DNA of 64,000 nt from Hymenobacter sp. UV11. GTDB lineage: Bacteria; Bacteroidota; Bacteroidia; Cytophagales; Hymenobacteraceae. Within the stretch, counting starts at the first letter, position 1, and the number at the start of each line of letters is the position of its first letter. The position numbers and the translations under genes are program-made. The notes under the pieces are model-generated. The model did no database searches, was not told the origin of the DNA, and was given only the letters and a program-made list of their open reading frames with translations. Positions 46,127 to 56,123 of the stretch are shown here, piece by piece. The stretch lies in assembly GCF_004684095.1 (NCBI RefSeq), contig NZ_SRII01000006.1, positions 424,501 to 488,500 of the forward strand, written 5' to 3'.

Positions 46127-46927
46127 CTACTGTTTGTTCAGGCTCCAGTTGTAATCGAGGTAAGAAATCTTGGTGCTGCCGTCGATTTTGGTGGTCGAAT
46201 ACTTATCGACCCACTTCACCACCGACTGGCCGTTTTTCTCCCAATCGCCTTTGTACCAGTCGAAATATTTCGAAAGCTGCGCGGCTGACTTCCCAATCTT
46301 ATTTTTGGCCGGGTTGTTCAGGAAATCGTGGCCTTGGTCGTCGAGCTGGGCGTTGAGCTTGTCGGCGGCGTAAGCCTCGTTGCGCAATCGGGGGCACGAC
46401 ATGGAGGCGCATACAAGCGAAAAGTGGATGCGCGGGTCGTCAAATTTCTTGCGCAGGATGCCATGCTCGATGTTGTCGAGGCTCATCTTCTCGCCGCCAA
46501 TGCTGAAAAACTTGGCCGCCCAGGGCGTGGTCACAAACGGAATCTTGATTTTCGAGCCAATGTCCTTGATGCTCTCGACCGGGTAATGGTCCAGGATAAG
46601 GCGGATAGTGTAGGCATTGTAGGCGTTAATCCAGTAGGCCATCTGGTCGTTTTTGGGCCAGTTGGCGGCGGGCGGGTTCTTGCTCAGCAGCGCCAAGTAT
46701 TGGTTGAAGGCCGCCTCATCGGCCTTAAAGCCCATATAATCGACGAGGCCTTGGGCATTGACGTGCTTGTGCAGCAGCTTGTCGAAGGCGCCGTGGTCCA
46801 CTACGGCGCTGGCGGCGGCCACCGCGTAGGTGGGGGTAGGCACGGGGTTGAGGCCGGGCACCACCACGGCCACGGCGGTGAGCGTGCCGGCGGTCAGAGC
46901 TAGCGCCGCAATGGTCGAGGTTTTCAT
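46127..46927 (-). CDS. DUF547 domain protein
   Basis: 266 residues from the Met at 46927; an alternative Met lies at 46939. Signal or anchor segment 'TSTIAALALTAGTLTAVAVV' at the N-terminus. DUF547 features: 'KLLHKHVNAQGLVDYMGFKA', 'DQMAYWINAYNAYTIRLILD', 'IEHGILRKKFDDPRIHFSLV' and 'ASMSCPRLRNEAYAADKLNA'. The family is extracytoplasmic and often accompanies arsenosugar-type clusters; biochemical role unknown, though it has a putative transglutaminase-like or peptidase-like core Cys/His (here 'CASMSCP'). Directly upstream of arsM in the same direction. Confidence 0.83.
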   Translation of the reverse strand: MKTSTIAALALTAGTLTAVAVVVPGLNPVPTPTYAVAAASAVVDHGAFDKLLHKHVNAQGLVDYMGFKADEAAFNQYLALLSKNPPAANWPKNDQMAYWINAYNAYTIRLILDHYPVESIKDIGSKIKIPFVTTPWAAKFFSIGGEKMSLDNIEHGILRKKFDDPRIHFSLVCASMSCPRLRNEAYAADKLNAQLDDQGHDFLNNPAKNKIGKSAAQLSKYFDWYKGDWEKNGQSVVKWVDKYSTTKIDGSTKISYLDYNWSLNKQ

Positions 46928-47038
46928 AAATTGATTCATTACCAGTATGTACGAGAGACGGGACTATAAAAGATTCTCCCCTTCTTAAAACCCCGGCCCC
47001 GCCGCAATTTCGTAGGGTAAGCAGTCCTCCCTACCCCC

Positions 47039-48133
47039 ATGCTCCTTACCCTCGCGCTGCTCGGCCTCGCCACCCCGGCCCCCGCCGACACCATGCACCC
47101 CCGGCGCGTGGCCCTGATTCCGGTGCCGCTGGTGTACTACACGCCCGAAACCCGGCTGGCCTACGGCGTGGCGGCCACGGCCACGGTACACTTCCGGCGC
47201 GACGATGGCTTTGCCGCCGCCCGGCCCTCGCAGTTCACGCTGGCCCTGGCCTACACCCAAAATCGCCAGCTGCTGCTGTACCTGCCGTTTCAGGTTTTTT
47301 ACGACCACAACAAGTACTACGCCTACGGCGAGGCCGGCTACTACCGTTACAACTATTACTTCTACGGCCTGGGCCAGCGCGAGGTGCCGCGCGAGCTGTA
47401 TGGTGTCAATTTTCCGAGGGTGCGGGTTAATGCGTTTCGGCGCGTGGGGCAGGGGGTAGGGCCGGGCAAGCTCTACGCCGGCCTGCGCTACCAGTATGAA
47501 GACTATCGCGTAAGCAGTGTGGAGGCGGGCGGCCTGCTGGCCAGCGGCGCCGTGCCCGGTGGCCTGGGTAGCCGCCTCACCGACGGCGGCCTGGGCGTGT
47601 TCTACGACTCGCGCGACAATGTTTTCTTCCCCACCAAAGGCGTGGTGGCCGACCTCAGCGCCTTCATCCGCAACCGGGCCGCAGGCGCGGGCCCGGCCGG
47701 CGAAACCACCCGCTTCGACCGCTACGTGGCCGACGTGTCGGGCTACCGCGCCTTGGGGCCGCACGCCGTGCTGGCCGGCAACATCTACGGCAGCTTCATT
47801 GCGGGCACGGCTCCCTTCAATGCGCTGTCGCTGCTGGGCGGCTCGCGGCGACTGCGCGGCTACTACGAGGGCCGCTACCGCGACCAGAATGCCGCCCTGG
47901 CCCAGGCCGAGCTGCGCTTCGACGTGTACAAGCGGCTGGGCGCGGTCGTCTTCGGCGGCGTGGGCACCCTGGGCGACGGCCAGACGCTGCTGCGCCTCAA
48001 CGACCCCAAAGGCGCTTACGGCGCGGGCCTGCGCTTCGTGGCCAACCGCCGCGACCACCTCAACGTGCGCCTCGACTACGGCCTAGGGCACAAGTCGAGC
48101 GGCTTTTACCTGACCGTGGGCGAGGCGTTTTGA
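47039..48133 (+). CDS. Omp85/BamA-type surface antigen domain outer-membrane protein
   Basis: 364 residues. Short signal peptide ('LLTLALLGLATPAPA'), then a beta-barrel with the bacterial surface antigen pattern: 'VYYTPETRLAYGVAATATVH', 'SRLTDGGLGVFYDSRDNVFF', 'TKGVVADLSAFI', 'SLLGGSRRLRGYYEGRYRDQ' (the conserved L6 loop-like R-G-Y motif) and a final aromatic strand 'GFYLTVGEAF'. No POTRA domains, so it is a TamA/patatin-like barrel of the short type. It begins the plus-strand half of the arsenosugar-type operon; may be a porin for its product or may be unrelated. Confidence 0.85.
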   Translation: MLLTLALLGLATPAPADTMHPRRVALIPVPLVYYTPETRLAYGVAATATVHFRRDDGFAAARPSQFTLALAYTQNRQLLLYLPFQVFYDHNKYYAYGEAGYYRYNYYFYGLGQREVPRELYGVNFPRVRVNAFRRVGQGVGPGKLYAGLRYQYEDYRVSSVEAGGLLASGAVPGGLGSRLTDGGLGVFYDSRDNVFFPTKGVVADLSAFIRNRAAGAGPAGETTRFDRYVADVSGYRALGPHAVLAGNIYGSFIAGTAPFNALSLLGGSRRLRGYYEGRYRDQNAALAQAELRFDVYKRLGAVVFGGVGTLGDGQTLLRLNDPKGAYGAGLRFVANRRDHLNVRLDYGLGHKSSGFYLTVGEAF

Positions 48134-48191
48134 GAATGAAAAACCTGAACTTCAGAAATTCGTGCGGAAGTTCGTGCGGCCGGGGCGCCTC

Positions 48192-48899
48192 ATGAAACCC
48201 CTACCCCCCATGCTTAGCGTCATCATCCCCACCTACAACGAAGCCGCCAACATCGGTCGCCTGGTGGCCGAGCTGCGCCGCCACGCCCCGGCCGAGGCGG
48301 TGGAAATCCTGGTGGTGGACGCCAATAGCCCCGACGGCACCGCCGCCGCCGCCCGCCAGGCCGGGGCCACGGTGCTGCCCGCGCCCAAGCCCGGCCGCGC
48401 CGCCCAAATGAACCACGGTGCCCGCCAGGCGCGGGGCAGCATTCTCTACTTCGTGCACGCCGACGTAGGCATTCACCCCGACTACGCGGCCACTATTGCG
48501 GCGGCCGTGGCGCGGGGGCACGCGGCGGGCTGCTACCGCTTCCGGTTCGACTCGACGCACCCGCTGCTGCGCATCAATAGCTACGGCACTCGCTTTAAGG
48601 GAATTATGAGCCGCGGGGGCGACCAGACGCTGTTCGTCACGCGGGCGCTGTTTGAACAGTTGGGTGGGTTCAATGAGCGGTTTGTGATAATGGAGGACTT
48701 CGAGATTATTCAGCGAATTCGCCGGGTCGCCTCGTTCTTTATCGTGCCGCAGGAGGTCGTGGTGTCGGCCCGCAAGTACGAAACCAACGGCTGGCTGCGC
48801 GTGCAGCTGGCCAACCTCACGGCCTTTGCCATGTACTTCCTCAAGTTGCCGCCGCCGCGCATTGCCCGCACCTACAAGGCCCTGCTCAACTACCGCTGA
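48192..48899 (+). CDS. Arsenosugar-type GT2 glycosyltransferase (TIGR04283-like)
   Basis: 235 residues. GT-A fold: 'LSVIIPTYNEAANIGRLVAE', 'EILVVDANSPDGTAAAARQA', 'KPGRAAQMNHGARQARGSIL', 'YFVHADVGIHPDYAATI'. The 'KPGRAAQMNHGA' and 'HADV' parts match my memory of the TIGR04283 family that is found with ArsS. The start is not fixed: ATGs at 48192 and 48210 are possible, and 48192 includes a CTACCCCCC word. It overlaps the next gene by one base, so a coupled operon. A sugar or related group is likely added to the arsenic compound. Confidence 0.85.
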   Translation: MKPLPPMLSVIIPTYNEAANIGRLVAELRRHAPAEAVEILVVDANSPDGTAAAARQAGATVLPAPKPGRAAQMNHGARQARGSILYFVHADVGIHPDYAATIAAAVARGHAAGCYRFRFDSTHPLLRINSYGTRFKGIMSRGGDQTLFVTRALFEQLGGFNERFVIMEDFEIIQRIRRVASFFIVPQEVVVSARKYETNGWLRVQLANLTAFAMYFLKLPPPRIARTYKALLNYR

Positions 48900-49927
48900 T
48901 GCTGCCGCCGCCCCCGCTTCCCCGCGTGCTCGTGACCGGCGCCAACGGCTTCTTGGGCCGCCACCTCGTGGCCGAGCTGCTGCGCCGCGGCTACCCCGTG
49001 CGGGCGCTGGTGCGGCCCGGCAGCGCGGCACCGGCGGCCCTACCCCCCTTGCAGTCGTTGCCCATCGAGGTATGCGAAGTTGACCTAACCCGCGTGGTCC
49101 GAAAGGGCGAAATGGCCGACACCATCGGCGGTTGCGGGGCCATTATCCACACCGCCGCGCTGGCGCAGGTGAACCCCGCCCGCAGCCGCGCCGTGCGCGC
49201 CGCCAACCTCGGGGGCACCGAGCAGGCGCTGTGCCTGGCGCACCAAGGGGGGGTAGGGCGCTTCGTGTACGTGGGCACGGCCAACGTCTTCGGCTTCGGC
49301 TCGAAGCAGCGGCCCGGCGACGAAACCCGGCCCTACGCCGGCCGCCGCTACGGCCTCGACTACATGGACAGCAAGCGAGCCGCCACCGACCGCGTGCTGG
49401 CCGCCGTGGCCCGCGCGCAGCTGCCCGCCGTGCTGGTGCACCCCACGTTTATGCTGGGCCCCGGCGACGCCCGGCCCACCTCGGGCGCGCTGCTGCTGGA
49501 GCTGCTGGCCGGCCGCCTGCCCGGCTACCCGCTGGGCGGCAAAAACTACGTGCAAGTGCGCGACGTGGCCGTGGCCACCGTCAACGCTTTGACGATGGGC
49601 CGCGTGGGCGAGTCGTACATTTTGGGTAATGAGAATTTGAGCTACAAAGAAGCCTTTGTTTTAATGGCCGAAATCATGGGGGTAGGGCCCCCGCGCTGGC
49701 CGGTGCTGCCGGTGCTGGCTAACTTTTATGGTGCAGCTTGCGACCTCCAAGCCCGCCTCACCGGCCGCCTGGCCCAGGTCAACTCGGCCATGACCAGCGT
49801 GGCCAACGACGGCCACTACTTCACTGCCCAAAAAGCCCGCACCGAATTGGCGCTCCCCCAAACTTCCATTCAACAAGCTGTGGCCGATGCCTTTGCCTGG
49901 TTTAAAACCCACGGCTATGTCCGCTAA
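48899..49927 (+). CDS. NAD-dependent epimerase/dehydratase (extended SDR)
   Basis: 342 residues. Extended SDR: glycine-rich motif 'VLVTGANGFLGRHLVAELLR', 'GAIIHTAALAQVNPARSRA', 'RFVYVGTANVFGFGS' and catalytic 'YMDSKRAATDRVL' (Tyr-x3-Lys). The substrate is probably a nucleotide sugar or ketone; no clear epimerase subgroup. It starts on the base where the previous gene stops (TGATG) and is overlapped by the next gene by 11 bases. This places it in the arsenosugar operon, where it may rearrange the ribose or another sugar unit. Confidence 0.88.
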   Translation: MLPPPPLPRVLVTGANGFLGRHLVAELLRRGYPVRALVRPGSAAPAALPPLQSLPIEVCEVDLTRVVRKGEMADTIGGCGAIIHTAALAQVNPARSRAVRAANLGGTEQALCLAHQGGVGRFVYVGTANVFGFGSKQRPGDETRPYAGRRYGLDYMDSKRAATDRVLAAVARAQLPAVLVHPTFMLGPGDARPTSGALLLELLAGRLPGYPLGGKNYVQVRDVAVATVNALTMGRVGESYILGNENLSYKEAFVLMAEIMGVGPPRWPVLPVLANFYGAACDLQARLTGRLAQVNSAMTSVANDGHYFTAQKARTELALPQTSIQQAVADAFAWFKTHGYVR

Positions 49928-50744
49928 AAAAGCTGGCCTGCTGGCGGGCCAGGTGGCGCTCATTACCGGCTCCGAGTCGGGCATCGGGCGCGAAACGGCG
50001 CGGGCGTTTTGCCGGCAGGGCGCGGCCGTGGTGCTCAATGGCCTACAACCAGCCCGCCTCGAAGCCACCCGCCTGGCCCTGGCCGCCGAGGGCTACCAGG
50101 TGGCCGCCTGCCTGGCCGACGTGACGGACTACGCCGCCGCCGAGCGCCTCATTGCCACCGCGATAGACACCTTCGGCCGGCTCGACATCCTGGTCACCAA
50201 CGCCAGCATTTCGATGCGCGCCTACTTCCGCGACATGACGCCCGAGGTGTTCCGGCAGGTGCTCGACAGCAACGTGTACGGCTCGGTATTCCCGCTCAAG
50301 GCGGCCCTACCCCACCTCGTCCGGGCGAAGGGCAGCGTCACGTTTATCTCGTCCATTTCGGCCCTCAATGGCATGCCCAGCGGCTCGGCCTACTGCGCCG
50401 GCAAGGCCGCGCTGGCCAACCTCGCCCACACCCTGCGCCTGGAGCTGGCCGACACGGGCGTGCACTTCGGGGTGGTGCACATCGGCTTCACGCAAAATGA
50501 CCCCGACAAGCGCGTGCTCGACGCGGCCGGCCAGCCCGTGCCCATTGCGCACCGCTCGGCGCGCTGGCAGAAGTCGCAGGCCGAGGTGGCGGCCATTATC
50601 TTGCGGCACGTGCGGCGGCGAAAGCGGCGCACGGTTATTTCGGCGCTCGGGCAGCTCATTTTGGTGGTGCACACGCTGTTGCCGCGCCTCGGCGACTGGG
50701 TGGTGCGCACCAGCCAGCGCCGCTTGCGGAACTTCTACGAGTAA
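49917..50744 (+). CDS. Short-chain dehydrogenase/reductase
   Basis: 275 residues, classical SDR: 'ALITGSESGIGRETARAFCR' (slightly unusual TGSESGIG), 'DILVTNASISMRAYFRDM', 'VTFISSISALNGMPSGSAYC' with Ser and Tyr, followed by 'AGKAALANLAHTLRLE'. A C-terminal extension of about 50 residues is rich in basic residues and ends in a hydrophobic/aromatic stretch, hinting at membrane association. The start at 49917 overlaps the epimerase stop. Fourth member of the plus-strand operon. Confidence 0.87.
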   Translation: MSAKKAGLLAGQVALITGSESGIGRETARAFCRQGAAVVLNGLQPARLEATRLALAAEGYQVAACLADVTDYAAAERLIATAIDTFGRLDILVTNASISMRAYFRDMTPEVFRQVLDSNVYGSVFPLKAALPHLVRAKGSVTFISSISALNGMPSGSAYCAGKAALANLAHTLRLELADTGVHFGVVHIGFTQNDPDKRVLDAAGQPVPIAHRSARWQKSQAEVAAIILRHVRRRKRRTVISALGQLILVVHTLLPRLGDWVVRTSQRRLRNFYE

Positions 50745-50799
50745 ACCCTCTTTAGAATCTACCCTACCCCCTTTTAGCGTATTTACTTAAAACCTGCGC

Positions 50800-51132
50800 A
50801 TGGAAACCTATTACAATCCCGCCGACCTCAAGAAATTCGGTAACATCGGCGAGTTTCAGAAGGAATTTGCCGATAAATTCTTCGCCTATTACGGCGCGGT
50901 GTTTGCCGAAGGCGCCCTCACTGCCCGCGAAAAGTCGCTCATCGCCCTGGCCGTGGCCCACGCCGTGCAGTGCCCCTACTGCATCGACGCCTACTCGGCC
51001 GACACGCTCGAAAAAGGCTGCACCGAGCCCGAAATGATGGAGGCCGTGCACGTGGCCGCCGCCATTCGCGGCGGCGCCACCCTGGTGCACGGCGTGCAGA
51101 TGATGAACAAAGTCAAAGAGTTATCCATGTAA
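50800..51132 (+). CDS. Arsenosugar-associated carboxymuconolactone decarboxylase-like (peroxidase-like) protein
   Basis: 110 residues. CMD/AhpD fold with 'LIALAVAHAVQCPYCIDAYS' (CxxC Cys48-Cys51, with the usual His downstream absent or moved) and 'EMMEAVHVAAAIRGGATLVH'. Such small proteins are annotated as peroxidase-like partners beside ArsS in known arsenosugar sets. It lies immediately before arsS with one palindromic repeat between. Likely redox partner or oxygen/arsenic-thiol handling; exact chemistry unknown. Confidence 0.88.
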   Translation: METYYNPADLKKFGNIGEFQKEFADKFFAYYGAVFAEGALTAREKSLIALAVAHAVQCPYCIDAYSADTLEKGCTEPEMMEAVHVAAAIRGGATLVHGVQMMNKVKELSM

Positions 51133-51141
51133 GTGTTGTTT

Positions 51142-51249
51142 AAAAGAACGTCATGCAGAGCGCAGCGAAGCATCTCGCTCGCGCCGCTAGGGTTACTAAC
51201 CTGACGATTCGAGCGAGATGCTTCGCTGCGCTCTGCATGACGTTCTTTT
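51142..51249. repeat. Palindromic repeat family 1, copy 4
   Basis: Perfect 40-bp arms (51142-51181 and 51210-51249), containing 'GAACGTCATGCAGAGCGCAG', loop of 28 bases. Located between the CMD gene and arsS. Confidence 0.92.
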
Positions 51250-51284
51250 TTGCTTAAAAGCCTATTCGCCTGCTTTTATCCTGT

Positions 51285-52334
<1,050 letters not shown>

Positions 52335-52351
52335 GGGTATTGCCCTGACGG

Positions 52352-52466
52352 CTACCTCACCCCCTAGCCCCCTCTCCCGTGGAGAGGGGGAACTAGTTTT
52401 TAGTTTTAGTCTAGAGCTAGAGGCTAGTTCCCCTCTCCACGGGAGAGGGGGCTAGGGGGTGTGGTG
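52352..52466. repeat. Palindromic repeat family 2, copy 2
   Basis: Arms CTACCTCACCCCCTAGCCCC / and complement, 45 bases each, around a short AT-rich loop with CTAGAGCTAG. It ends the arsenic island and lies between convergent genes. Confidence 0.88.
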
Positions 52467-52484
52467 CCCCGTGGAGGACGACTC

Positions 52485-54038
52485 CTACTTACTGCTCACT
52501 TGCAGCAGCACCTCATAGTAAGGCCGCCCCAACGCCCGCGCCCGCAGCCAGGCATAAAAGCTAATCACCTGTAAGTCTTCACGTTCCTCGGATAAGAAAG
52601 CCGGCATGGTGGCCACGCGAGTGGCAAAATCGGGGGTAGGGGCCACGGCCGGGTTGTCGATAATCTCGCGCACCAGCGCCAGGTAGCATACCACTGCGTG
52701 GTAGGGCCCGCCGAGGGGGGTAGGCGGCGCATCGGCGGTGGCGGCGGTAGCCGGAAATTGCTCGTGCAGGCGCCGCTCGATGGAGCGTAGGCGCAGCAGG
52801 GCCTGCTCGGGGTTGTCGAGCTCCAGCTGAATGAGCACCTCGCCGATGTTGTGGTTCAGCAGCCACTCCAGGCCCATATTCTGCTCCAGCCAGTGGTCGG
52901 TGCAGTCGAGGCTGATGAGGGTTTGGTTGGCTTTGGCAAACTGGCCTTCGGCGAAATAGTGGAAGGTGAGCTGCAAGCGCGCCGTGAGCTGGTCGGCGGG
53001 CAGGAGCGCCGGCTTGGCTTTCAGCGCAGCGCACAGCAGACTGATACTTTCGCGATTACGATTCAAAAACGCGTAGTTGGCGGCCAGCAGAAAGGTAAAG
53101 CGCGGCCCCACCTCCGTGAACTGCCGGCCCGGCGCGGCGGCCAGCACCGCCAGGCCTTGCTCTAGGTACGCCACCGACTCGGTAAAGCGCCGCGCCCGGT
53201 ACAGCGCGTGGGCCAGCATGTAGAGCAGCCGCAACTGGTGGCCGCGGTGGGCAGGCGCGAAGCCGTGGCGGCGCTCCATCAGCCCGTAGCAGCGCTCGAT
53301 GAAGGGCGCAAACGTGGCAAAATCGCCGCGCACCAGCATAGCGTGCCGCGCAATGCTCAGCAGCCGGCACAGCAGCGCGGGCGAGCGGGCAAAGGCCTCC
53401 TGCAAGTCGTACTCTTTCAGCACACTACGCACCAGCTCATCGACTGGCACGGCGCCGCGGCCGTGTAGACGGGCCTGACGCACGCGCTGGCGCAGCAGCG
53501 CATCGGCAATGCCGGCGCGCTCCTCCTCGTCGGCGGCTTTTTTATTGCGGTGGCGGCGCTCGATGATAGCGGCCAGCGGCTCGGCGTGGGGCGAGTGGGC
53601 GTGCTCAATCTGCACGTTGTACACCGCGTTCAGGGGCTCGTACTGCTCGTTGTCGAGGCCCAGCTTTTCGGCTTTGCGCAGCACGTTCCAGGCCAGGCGC
53701 GGCACGCCGGCCCCAAACAGGTACTGGGCCAGCGTGAGCTGCCCGCGCACCGAGGTGGCGGCCGTGGCATCTTGCTGGCGCTGGCGCAGCAGCAAAAACT
53801 CGGTGAGATGCTTGAAGAGCCGCTTGCGCAAGGCGTAGTACGCCACGGGGTTAGGCTCGTCGGGGTAGAGCTTTTTTATCAATTCCTCCGACTTATACTC
53901 CTTGGGATGCAGTAACAGGTCGAGCAGGCGCAGGTCCTGGCGGCCGGTGGCGCGGCGGCGCTGCCACTGAATAAACTGAGCCAGGTCGCGGCGGTCGTCT
54001 GGGGGTAGGGTTTGCAGCGTTAGGCGCAGGTCGTCCAT
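52485..54038 (-). CDS. Large helical-repeat hypothetical protein
   Basis: 517 residues, no signal peptide. Almost all predicted alpha-helix; regularly spaced helices ('LRQRVRQARLHGRG', 'LLYMLAHALYRARRFTESVA', 'EQALLRLRSIERRLHEQFPA') give a TPR-like or SEL1-like appearance without a clear consensus. I recognise no family. It may be an adaptor protein. A TATCTTTG -7 box lies about 50 bases before the start. Just outside the arsenic island, convergent with arsS. Confidence 0.72.
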   Translation of the reverse strand: MDDLRLTLQTLPPDDRRDLAQFIQWQRRRATGRQDLRLLDLLLHPKEYKSEELIKKLYPDEPNPVAYYALRKRLFKHLTEFLLLRQRQQDATAATSVRGQLTLAQYLFGAGVPRLAWNVLRKAEKLGLDNEQYEPLNAVYNVQIEHAHSPHAEPLAAIIERRHRNKKAADEEERAGIADALLRQRVRQARLHGRGAVPVDELVRSVLKEYDLQEAFARSPALLCRLLSIARHAMLVRGDFATFAPFIERCYGLMERRHGFAPAHRGHQLRLLYMLAHALYRARRFTESVAYLEQGLAVLAAAPGRQFTEVGPRFTFLLAANYAFLNRNRESISLLCAALKAKPALLPADQLTARLQLTFHYFAEGQFAKANQTLISLDCTDHWLEQNMGLEWLLNHNIGEVLIQLELDNPEQALLRLRSIERRLHEQFPATAATADAPPTPLGGPYHAVVCYLALVREIIDNPAVAPTPDFATRVATMPAFLSEEREDLQVISFYAWLRARALGRPYYEVLLQVSSK

Positions 54039-54087
54039 GGGAGCGGGGGTAGGCGCGGCGACCGGCTTACCACCGCCCCTACTCGGC

Positions 54088-54095
54088 CAAAGATA
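54088..54095 (-). promoter_or_regulatory. -7 promoter box for the helical-repeat gene
   Basis: TATCTTTG on the minus strand, exact match to TAnnTTTG, 50 bases before the start at 54038; the flanking 60 bases are AT-rich. Confidence 0.45.
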
Positions 54096-54268
54096 CTCCC
54101 AAAAATATATTATTAAAATCAGATAAACATCAGCTTAATCTACTTTATTTCAATTACTTACTTCGGAAACAAGTGCTAAAGTAAAGTCCCACGCGCGGCA
54201 AAGTCGCCTGGCGGGGGGCAGGGGTAGGCCGCTAGCTTCGGCTCACACTTCACCCCTACCCCCCGCTT

Positions 54269-55051
54269 ATGAAACGCTTGCTACTTGCCGCGGCCCTGCT
54301 GCTCACGGCGCTGCTGGCCCACCCGGCCGCCGCCCAGGACCTGCTCACCCGCCGCGACGGCACCGAAGTGCTGGTCAAGGTGCTGGAAATAACCCCGGAG
54401 CTGGTGAAATACCACCGCTTCGACAACCCCGACGGGCCGCTCATCAGCGTGCGCAAAACCGACGTCTTCCGCATCAAGTACGCCAACGGCACGCAGGAAA
54501 TCCTGACGCCCCTCCCCCCCGGCACGACCCTGCCCGCGACCGGCCTGCTGGGCACCGCGCCGGCCCCTACCCCCCCGCTGCCGGCCGGTGGCAACCCCGT
54601 GCCCGGCGACGAGCTGAGCCAGGAGCCCGTGCACCTGAGCGGGCCGCGCCTGGGCTTCACCGTGCTCACCGATGGCGTGCTGAACCGCGCCCGCGACCAC
54701 GTGAGCGACCTCAACCCCTTCATGACGCAGTTTGGCTGGCAGTTTGAATCGCGGCTGTTTCGGCTGCCCAACGGCGTGAGCGGCCTCGTGGAGCTGGTGC
54801 CGCTGGTGGGCGGGCTGGAGCAGGGCAAGTTTATTCCGAGCGTGAGCGGGCTGCTGGGCCTGCGCGGGCCCAATGGTCTTGAGTTTGGGCTGGGGCCCAA
54901 TGTGACGCCGCTGGGCGCCGATATCGTGCTGGCGGTGGGCACCTCGTTCCGCTCCAACGGCATCAATTTTCCAATCAACCTGGCCGTGGTGCCCGGCCAC
55001 GGCGGGGCGCGCATCAGCCTGCTCATCGGGTTCAATAGCCGACATAATTAA
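54269..55051 (+). CDS. Secreted protein with repeated DG-loop domain (paralogue A)
   Basis: 260 residues. Signal peptide 'LLLAAALLLTALLAHPAAAQ'. The first 60 mature residues ('LLTRRDGTEVLVKVLEITPE', 'LVKYHRFDNPDGPLISVRKT', 'DVFRIKYANGTQEIL') recur in a related form in the next gene, where the wording is 'LTTGQEVSGRVLTITPTELT'. The remainder is a Pro-rich linker and a beta-rich domain ('RLGFTVLTDGVLNRARDHVS', 'GLVELVPLVGGLEQGKF'). Domain name not recognised. Start codon follows a CTACCCCCC word. A paired operon with paralogue B is likely (24-base gap). Confidence 0.75.
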   Translation: MKRLLLAAALLLTALLAHPAAAQDLLTRRDGTEVLVKVLEITPELVKYHRFDNPDGPLISVRKTDVFRIKYANGTQEILTPLPPGTTLPATGLLGTAPAPTPPLPAGGNPVPGDELSQEPVHLSGPRLGFTVLTDGVLNRARDHVSDLNPFMTQFGWQFESRLFRLPNGVSGLVELVPLVGGLEQGKFIPSVSGLLGLRGPNGLEFGLGPNVTPLGADIVLAVGTSFRSNGINFPINLAVVPGHGGARISLLIGFNSRHN

Positions 55052-55075
55052 CTTACCTGTAAAACCTTATTTGCT

Positions 55076-55726
55076 ATGAACTTACGCGCTACTTTTCTCC
55101 GATTGACGTTCCTGGCCGGGCTGCTGGGCACCTGCCCGGCGGCCCAGGCCCAGCAGCCGGCCGCCCCCGCCGCTACCGACGTGCTGCTGCTCACCACCGG
55201 CCAGGAAGTGAGCGGCCGGGTGCTCACCATCACGCCCACCGAGCTCACCTACCTGCCCGCCGCCCCTACCCCCCCCGATACCCTGCACCTGCCCGTAGCC
55301 AGTGTCTTTTTGGTGCGCTACGCCAACGGCACCCGCGAGGTATTGACCGCCCCGGCCTCAGTAGCCGATGACGACCCTACCCCCCCGGCGCTGCGTGGCC
55401 TGAACTCGCCGCAGCGCCAGCAGCTGGGCCAGCGCGACGCCCTGCGCTGCTACCGCGCCAGCGGCGCCTACTGGGGCGCGCTGGGCTCTACCCTGTACCT
55501 GGGGCCGCTGCTGGGCCTGGCCCCGACGGCCGTTATCAGCAGCCAGTGGGTGCGCGACTACAACCTCAAGGCCCCTACCCCCACCCTGCTCCAGGATGCC
55601 AGCTATGCCCAGGGCTACCGGCAGCAGGCCAACCGCACCAAGCACCGCCGCACCTGGAGCGGCTACGGCGTGGCCACGGCCGTGTACGTGGTGCTCATTG
55701 CCGCGCTCGTGGCCGGCATCAACTAG
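55076..55726 (+). CDS. Secreted or anchored protein with DG-loop domain (paralogue B)
   Basis: 216 residues. Signal peptide 'FLRLTFLAGLLGTCPAAQAQ', then the DG-loop domain shared with the gene upstream ('LLLTTGQEVSGRVLTITPTE', 'VASVFLVRYANGTREVL'), a linker, and near the C-terminus one strong membrane helix ('GVATAVYVVLIAALVAGIN'). The middle contains a short hydrophobic region 'ALGSTLYLGPLLGLAPTA'. So the domain could sit in the periplasm, tethered at its end. Not a known family. CTACCCCCC words interrupt three places in the coding region. Confidence 0.75.
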   Translation: MNLRATFLRLTFLAGLLGTCPAAQAQQPAAPAATDVLLLTTGQEVSGRVLTITPTELTYLPAAPTPPDTLHLPVASVFLVRYANGTREVLTAPASVADDDPTPPALRGLNSPQRQQLGQRDALRCYRASGAYWGALGSTLYLGPLLGLAPTAVISSQWVRDYNLKAPTPTLLQDASYAQGYRQQANRTKHRRTWSGYGVATAVYVVLIAALVAGIN

Positions 55727-55814
55727 GCCCGCTTGGTTTTTACTGCCACGCCCGCGCAGCGGTGGCCCAGCACCCAGACCTATTCTACTCAACTCTCTTT
55801 CTCGCCCTTTTTTT

Positions 55815-56066
55815 ATGACTCCAGCTTTCTACCGCACGCTCGCCTGCCTGGGTATTTTGGCCGCATTGGCTTCGTGCAGCCGGGCTACATATTCCTTCTC
55901 GGGCCAGGACATCTACTTACTAGCCCCGACGGTAGCCGTGACGACCCCGGCCGACTTACCCACGGCCACGGACGAAGCAGCAGCCCCTACCCCCGGCGCG
56001 GGTGGTGAAGCCAACGGCCTGGCCCGGCGCGCCCAGCACCGAGCGGCTCCGGCCGCTACCCCCTAA
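55815..56066 (+). CDS. Small lipoprotein
   Basis: 83 residues; lipidated Cys21 follows 'LACLGILAALASC'. After it a short Ser/Tyr segment ('SRATYSFSGQDIYLLAP'), then an Ala/Thr/Pro-rich, likely disordered tail ending in basic residues. No family. The start at 55815 is chosen since the longer ORF from 55596 has no Met context and overlaps the upstream gene. Likely co-transcribed with the two DG-loop genes and perhaps csbD. Confidence 0.65.
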   Translation: MTPAFYRTLACLGILAALASCSRATYSFSGQDIYLLAPTVAVTTPADLPTATDEAAAPTPGAGGEANGLARRAQHRAAPAATP

Positions 56067-56123
56067 CCTGCCGGCCTCCTCCTCCGTACAAGCCTCATAA
56101 CCCACCTCTTTCTTTTTTCACTC

